This document shows, piece by piece, positions 5,795-8,874 of a stretch of DNA of 8,874 bases (positions are counted from its first letter, which is position 1; each line of letters starts with the position of its first letter). A program made the translations under genes and the position numbers. The stretch comes from Candidatus Moraniibacteriota bacterium (GTDB lineage: Bacteria > Patescibacteriota > Minisyncoccia > Moranbacterales > GCA-2747515). The DNA is taken from the NCBI GenBank assembly GCA_027039165.1, contig JALWEZ010000173.1:1-8874 (forward strand), written 5' to 3'. The notes beneath the pieces were generated by a model. The model had not been told where the DNA came from. It was given only the letters and a program-made list of their open reading frames with translations, and did not search any database.

Positions 5795-7318
5795 ATGTCT
5801 TCAAAAATTTTTTCATCAGCAACAATAGGTCTTTCGGGAGCTTTAGTAGAAGTAGAAGTTGATGTATTAAAAAATGCACTTCACAATTTTACAATTGTAG
5901 GTTTACCGGATACTGCTGTAAAAGAGTCTAGAGATAGAGTTAGTAGTGCAGTAAAAAACAGTGGATTCAAACCACCTCATCAATTTGGAAGAGTTACTTT
6001 AAATTTAGCTCCAGCTGATATACAAAAATCTGGTCCAATTTACGATGTTCCAATTGCTATTGGATTTTTGGTAGCCACTGGACAGTTAAACTTTGAAAGC
6101 AAAAACAAAATGTTCGTTGGTGAGCTTGCTCTTGATGGAAGTGTACGATCAATAAATGGAATTCTACCTATTGCATTATTTGCCAAAGAACTTGGTATAG
6201 AAGAATTATATGTGCCAAAAGAAAATGCAAAAGAAGCTTCTGTCGTAGGGGATCTTAGAGTTATTGGAGTGAGTAACTTGATTTCACTTGTTAAACATTT
6301 AAGTAAACAAGAATTAATTCAAGAAGAGCGTGCTCCTGATATAGAAAAACTTTGTAATAATATAGAGACAGAGTTGGATATGAAATATATAAAAGGACAA
6401 GAACATGCAAAAAGAGCGCTTGAGATCGCTGCAGCTGGAGGGCACAATATACTTTTTAATGGACCTCCTGGATCTGGAAAAACTTTACTTGCAAAAACTT
6501 TTATTTCAATTTTACCAAAACTTACTTTTAGTGAAGCTTTAGATGTTACCAAAATTTATTCAATTGCAGGACTATTAAACAAAAAACAAGAACTTATATC
6601 TACGAGACCTTTTAGAACACCTCACCACAGTGCCTCAGGTGTCTCACTTATAGGAGGTGGTAGCGTGCCTAAACCAGGAGAAATTTCTCTTGCTCATAGA
6701 GGCGTTTTATTTTTGGATGAGTTTGCAGAATTTCCTAGAGGAGTATTAGAAAATTTAAGACAGCCATTAGAGGATGGTGTAGTTACAATTTCTAGAGCAA
6801 AAGGTTCACTAACATTTCCTGCTCATTTTATGTTAGTCGCTGCTATGAATCCGTGTCCATGTGGTTTCTCTACAGATACAGAAAAAGAATGTATTTGTTC
6901 GCCTATGCAGATTTCAAATTATACAAAAAAAATATCTGGTCCAATTCTAGACAGAATTGATATGCATATAGAGGTGCCTAGAATTCATATAAATAAATTA
7001 GAAAATGAACAATGTGGAGAAAGTAGTGAGCAAATCAGAGAAAGAGTAAATAAAGCTCGTAAAATTCAAGAAGATAGATTTAAAGATTTAGATATAACAA
7101 CTAATTCAGAAATGAATATGCAAATTATCAAAAAATATGCAAGCCTAGATGATTCTTCTAAGGAATTACTAAGAAATGCTGCAGAAAGGTTGGATTTTTC
7201 AGCTAGAACATATCACAGAATAATAAAGCTTTCTCGTACAATCGCTGATTTAGCTAATGAAAAAAATATATCAAAAATGCATGTCGCTGAAGCGATACAA
7301 TTTAGAACAAGATCATAA
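5795..7318 (+). CDS. comM: ComM/YifB family Mg-chelatase-like AAA+ ATPase
   Basis: ComM in other bacteria is a hexameric AAA+ helicase that promotes branch migration of incoming DNA during natural transformation. The 507 residues match the usual family length. Residues ~20-145 form the ChlI-type (Lon S5-fold) domain, including the VGLPDTAVKESRDRV segment (35-49). The AAA+ module has Walker A GPPGSGKT (223-230), the RPFRTPHHSAS segment (271-281), Walker B VLFLDEF (304-310, D308/E309), and the LDRIDMHIEV segment (385-394). The family's paired cysteines, in MNPCPCGF and CIC, are intact (C354, C356, C366, C368). The C-terminal Mg-chelatase domain carries SARTYHRIIKLSRTIADL (469-486). The gene sits 2 bp after lspA and 8 bp before the RlpA-type gene. 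The name is confident as a family; transformation as its actual role here is inference, supported by the nearby pilus ATPase. Confidence 0.95.
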   Translation: MSSKIFSSATIGLSGALVEVEVDVLKNALHNFTIVGLPDTAVKESRDRVSSAVKNSGFKPPHQFGRVTLNLAPADIQKSGPIYDVPIAIGFLVATGQLNFESKNKMFVGELALDGSVRSINGILPIALFAKELGIEELYVPKENAKEASVVGDLRVIGVSNLISLVKHLSKQELIQEERAPDIEKLCNNIETELDMKYIKGQEHAKRALEIAAAGGHNILFNGPPGSGKTLLAKTFISILPKLTFSEALDVTKIYSIAGLLNKKQELISTRPFRTPHHSASGVSLIGGGSVPKPGEISLAHRGVLFLDEFAEFPRGVLENLRQPLEDGVVTISRAKGSLTFPAHFMLVAAMNPCPCGFSTDTEKECICSPMQISNYTKKISGPILDRIDMHIEVPRIHINKLENEQCGESSEQIRERVNKARKIQEDRFKDLDITTNSEMNMQIIKKYASLDDSSKELLRNAAERLDFSARTYHRIIKLSRTIADLANEKNISKMHVAEAIQFRTRS

Positions 7319-7326
7319 AAAAGTTT

Positions 7327-8247
7327 ATGAAAAAGATGTTTTTTTTCTTTATTTTTTTATTTATAATCAGTGCCTGGATATTTTTTTGGTGGAATAAAAT
7401 TTATACTATAGCTAGAGTGCAAGTGACAGATGATGGAGTAAACAAGGTTATTTTGCATACAAGACCAGGGACTGTGTGTGAAATTTTGGATAGAGCAAAA
7501 ATTAAAATCAATGAGAAAGATAAAATTTCACCAAACTGTAGTCAAGATGTAAAAGATGAGGTAAAAATTACCATCAAGAGATATAAAAAATTAACTGTGT
7601 TAAAAAATGGTAAAGAGACAAAAATTGATATTTTTGGTAGAAAAACTTTGAAAGAAGCTTTAGTTGAAAACAATATAGTTTATGATGAAAACGATATTAT
7701 ATCAAAAAATCTAGACTCTTTAATTAAAAATGACACAAAAATTGAAATAATAAATGTAACTCACAAAACAGAAGTAGAAAATGAAATTATTGAATTTAAA
7801 AAAATCACAAAAAAAGATAAAAATAGACAACTTGGTTACAAAAGAATTATAAAAGAAGGTGAATTAGGAAAAGAAAAAATTACTTATAATGTTGTTTATC
7901 ACAACGGCACTGAATTTGAAAAAAAAATTATTGCAAAAGAAATTATAAAAGAACCGATAAATCAAATAACATTAATTGGAACGTATAAATTAGGAAAATT
8001 ACATGAGGGAAATGCTAGTTGGTACTCTTATAAAGATTGTAATTGTGCAGCACACAGATACCTCCCAATAGGTAGTAGAGTAAAAGTCACAAATAAACTA
8101 AATGGTAAAAGCGTTATAGTTACTATAAACGACAGAGGTCCTTTTGTGGATGATCGCATAATAGACTTAAGTAAAACATCTTTCAAAAAAATTGCATCTA
8201 TTGGAACTGGGGTAATAAATGTAAAAGTGGAAGAGATAATAGAATAA
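7327..8247 (+). CDS. Membrane-anchored DUF348-G5-RlpA-type (double-psi beta-barrel) cell-wall protein
   Basis: Residues ~4-22 are a strongly hydrophobic N-terminal anchor or signal peptide, with a WW pair at its end and no lipobox. Two DUF348 repeats follow (~29-86 and ~87-144), then a G5-like domain (~145-219). The C-terminal domain is an RlpA/3D-type double-psi beta-barrel (~226-304) with the hallmarks ASWYS, AAHRYLPIGS, VTNKLNG, NDRGPF and RIIDLS. This is the YabE/Rpf-like order of wall-remodelling proteins, with RlpA replacing the 3D or Rpf catalytic domain. The expected place of action is outside the membrane on peptidoglycan. The loop between ASWY and AAH, where RlpA proteins normally carry G-x-x-T-A-x-G-E, is shortened here to S-Y-K-D-C-N-C, so lytic activity is uncertain. 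The gene starts 8 bp after comM. An alternative ATG four codons in is possible. Confidence 0.88.
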   Translation: MKKMFFFFIFLFIISAWIFFWWNKIYTIARVQVTDDGVNKVILHTRPGTVCEILDRAKIKINEKDKISPNCSQDVKDEVKITIKRYKKLTVLKNGKETKIDIFGRKTLKEALVENNIVYDENDIISKNLDSLIKNDTKIEIINVTHKTEVENEIIEFKKITKKDKNRQLGYKRIIKEGELGKEKITYNVVYHNGTEFEKKIIAKEIIKEPINQITLIGTYKLGKLHEGNASWYSYKDCNCAAHRYLPIGSRVKVTNKLNGKSVIVTINDRGPFVDDRIIDLSKTSFKKIASIGTGVINVKVEEIIE

Positions 8248-8255
8248 CCTTTTTG

Positions 8256-8874
8256 TTAATTTTTATTGAAAAAATTTTTAGATGATGATTTTTTTGAATG
8301 TAATGCAATTATTTTAGGAGATTGTTTGGATAAGTTTTTGATGTGGTTTTTGACAATAGTGATTATTTTATGAAAATTTTTTGCAATGAAATCAATGAAT
8401 AAAAATGCAATAGCTGACACAGAAGAAGCAAGCCAAAATATTATAAATATTATAAAATTTATAACTGTATTAGAGTCGCTACTAGTATCAGTATTTAAAG
8501 CTATATAAATACCAGCAAAACTATCTATAATAGTAATACCAACTATAACAAAAATAATACGAAAAAGAAGTGATTTCCAATTCATTTTATCTTTCTTTTT
8601 GAATGCATATATCTTTATGTATCTAAAAATTTCAGTAAATATAGTTAGATAAAAGGATATTTTTAGAAAAATATATCCTAAATCACTCTTATTAAGGTTT
8701 GCGTCGCCTTCTAACGTATCTATCATATTTCCTATTATTGGTACATTATCTAAATATGAAAATATTATAAAAATGGGATTTAAATTCAATGTGTCTTGAT
8801 AAAATATAAGTATAATCACTAAAGGTATAAATATAAATAATGATTCACTTACCAAAAAGTTATTTCTTATATAA
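8256..8874 (-). CDS. Multi-pass membrane protein of unknown function, 5'-partial
   Basis: I do not recognise the family. The minus-strand frame is open from the right window edge to a TAA at 8258-8256, about 205 codons. A TTG at 8855 could initiate, but there is no stop between it and the edge and no Shine-Dalgarno sequence, so the gene probably begins outside the window. Counting from that TTG, about four hydrophobic segments appear near residues 5-22, 65-85, 97-120 and 131-155. A loop with a short acidic stretch (TLEGDANLNKSD) lies between the first two, and a basic Lys/Ser-rich tail of about 40 residues ends the protein. The positive tail is likely cytoplasmic. It converges on the RlpA-type gene with an 8-bp gap and no visible terminator hairpin. 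Confidence 0.6.
   Translation of the reverse strand, partial: YIRNNFLVSESLFIFIPLVIILIFYQDTLNLNPIFIIFSYLDNVPIIGNMIDTLEGDANLNKSDLGYIFLKISFYLTIFTEIFRYIKIYAFKKKDKMNWKSLLFRIIFVIVGITIIDSFAGIYIALNTDTSSDSNTVINFIIFIIFWLASSVSAIAFLFIDFIAKNFHKIITIVKNHIKNLSKQSPKIIALHSKKSSSKNFFNKN

Noticed and set aside
6319..6552. Minus-strand open frame opposite comM
   Set aside because: It is the antisense shadow of the ComM Walker A region.
8245..8290. Possible bidirectional terminator between the converging RlpA-type and membrane-protein genes
   Set aside because: There are T-runs and A-runs but no stem with GC content. The only palindromic stretch is AAAAATTTTT-like, common by chance here and inside the coding region.
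1..8874. Recoded TGA (as in Gracilibacteria or Absconditabacteria)
   Set aside because: Long frames contain no in-frame TGA, tryptophan is encoded by TGG, and all genes end naturally in TAA or TAG.
1..8874. Mobile element or defence island
   Set aside because: No transposase, integrase, attachment site, terminal inverted repeat or known defence domain was seen. The genes are core housekeeping and envelope types.

Overview
This is a strongly AT-rich chromosomal window with compact, closely spaced bacterial genes. It most resembles a Candidate Phyla Radiation (Patescibacteria) genome, probably Parcubacteria-like. The evidence is the combination of a type IV pilus assembly ATPase, ComM, a short LspA, a cysteine-less TraR/DksA-type protein, and a DUF348-G5-RlpA wall protein with the short RlpA loop that I associate with that group. 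The taxonomic call is inference from gene content. Nothing suggests a recoded TGA: a frame of more than 1000 codons is free of TGA, and every complete gene ends in TAA or TAG.

Layout. (1) Positions 1-663 (+) hold the 3' part of a gene for a leucine-rich-repeat-like solenoid, with five perfect-length 63-bp tandem repeats. Its frame is open to the left window edge, so the 5' end is missing. (2) Positions 680-4878 (-) hold a DHH-fold protein followed by a giant PilB/GspE-type ATPase. The DHH-fold protein has lost almost all catalytic metal ligands. The ATPase carries two complete ATPase cores in one chain. (3) Positions 4879-5020 form a divergent promoter region with two good sigma70-type promoters back to back. 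(4) Positions 5021-8247 (+) form a tight operon: TraR/DksA-like protein, lspA, comM, and a secreted or anchored DUF348-G5-RlpA protein. (5) Positions 8256-8874 (-) hold a partial multi-pass membrane protein of unknown function that converges on the operon.

Functional picture (inference). PilB and ComM are both linked to type IV pilus-mediated DNA uptake in other bacteria. LspA and the RlpA-type protein act at the envelope. The window therefore looks like ordinary housekeeping, envelope and competence chromosome rather than a mobile or defence island. Its unusual parts are the tandem-fused PilB, two divergently transcribed neighbours that have each lost metal-binding residues, and the homogenised repeat gene at the left edge. 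No tRNA, rRNA, CRISPR, insertion sequence or convincing terminator hairpin was seen.
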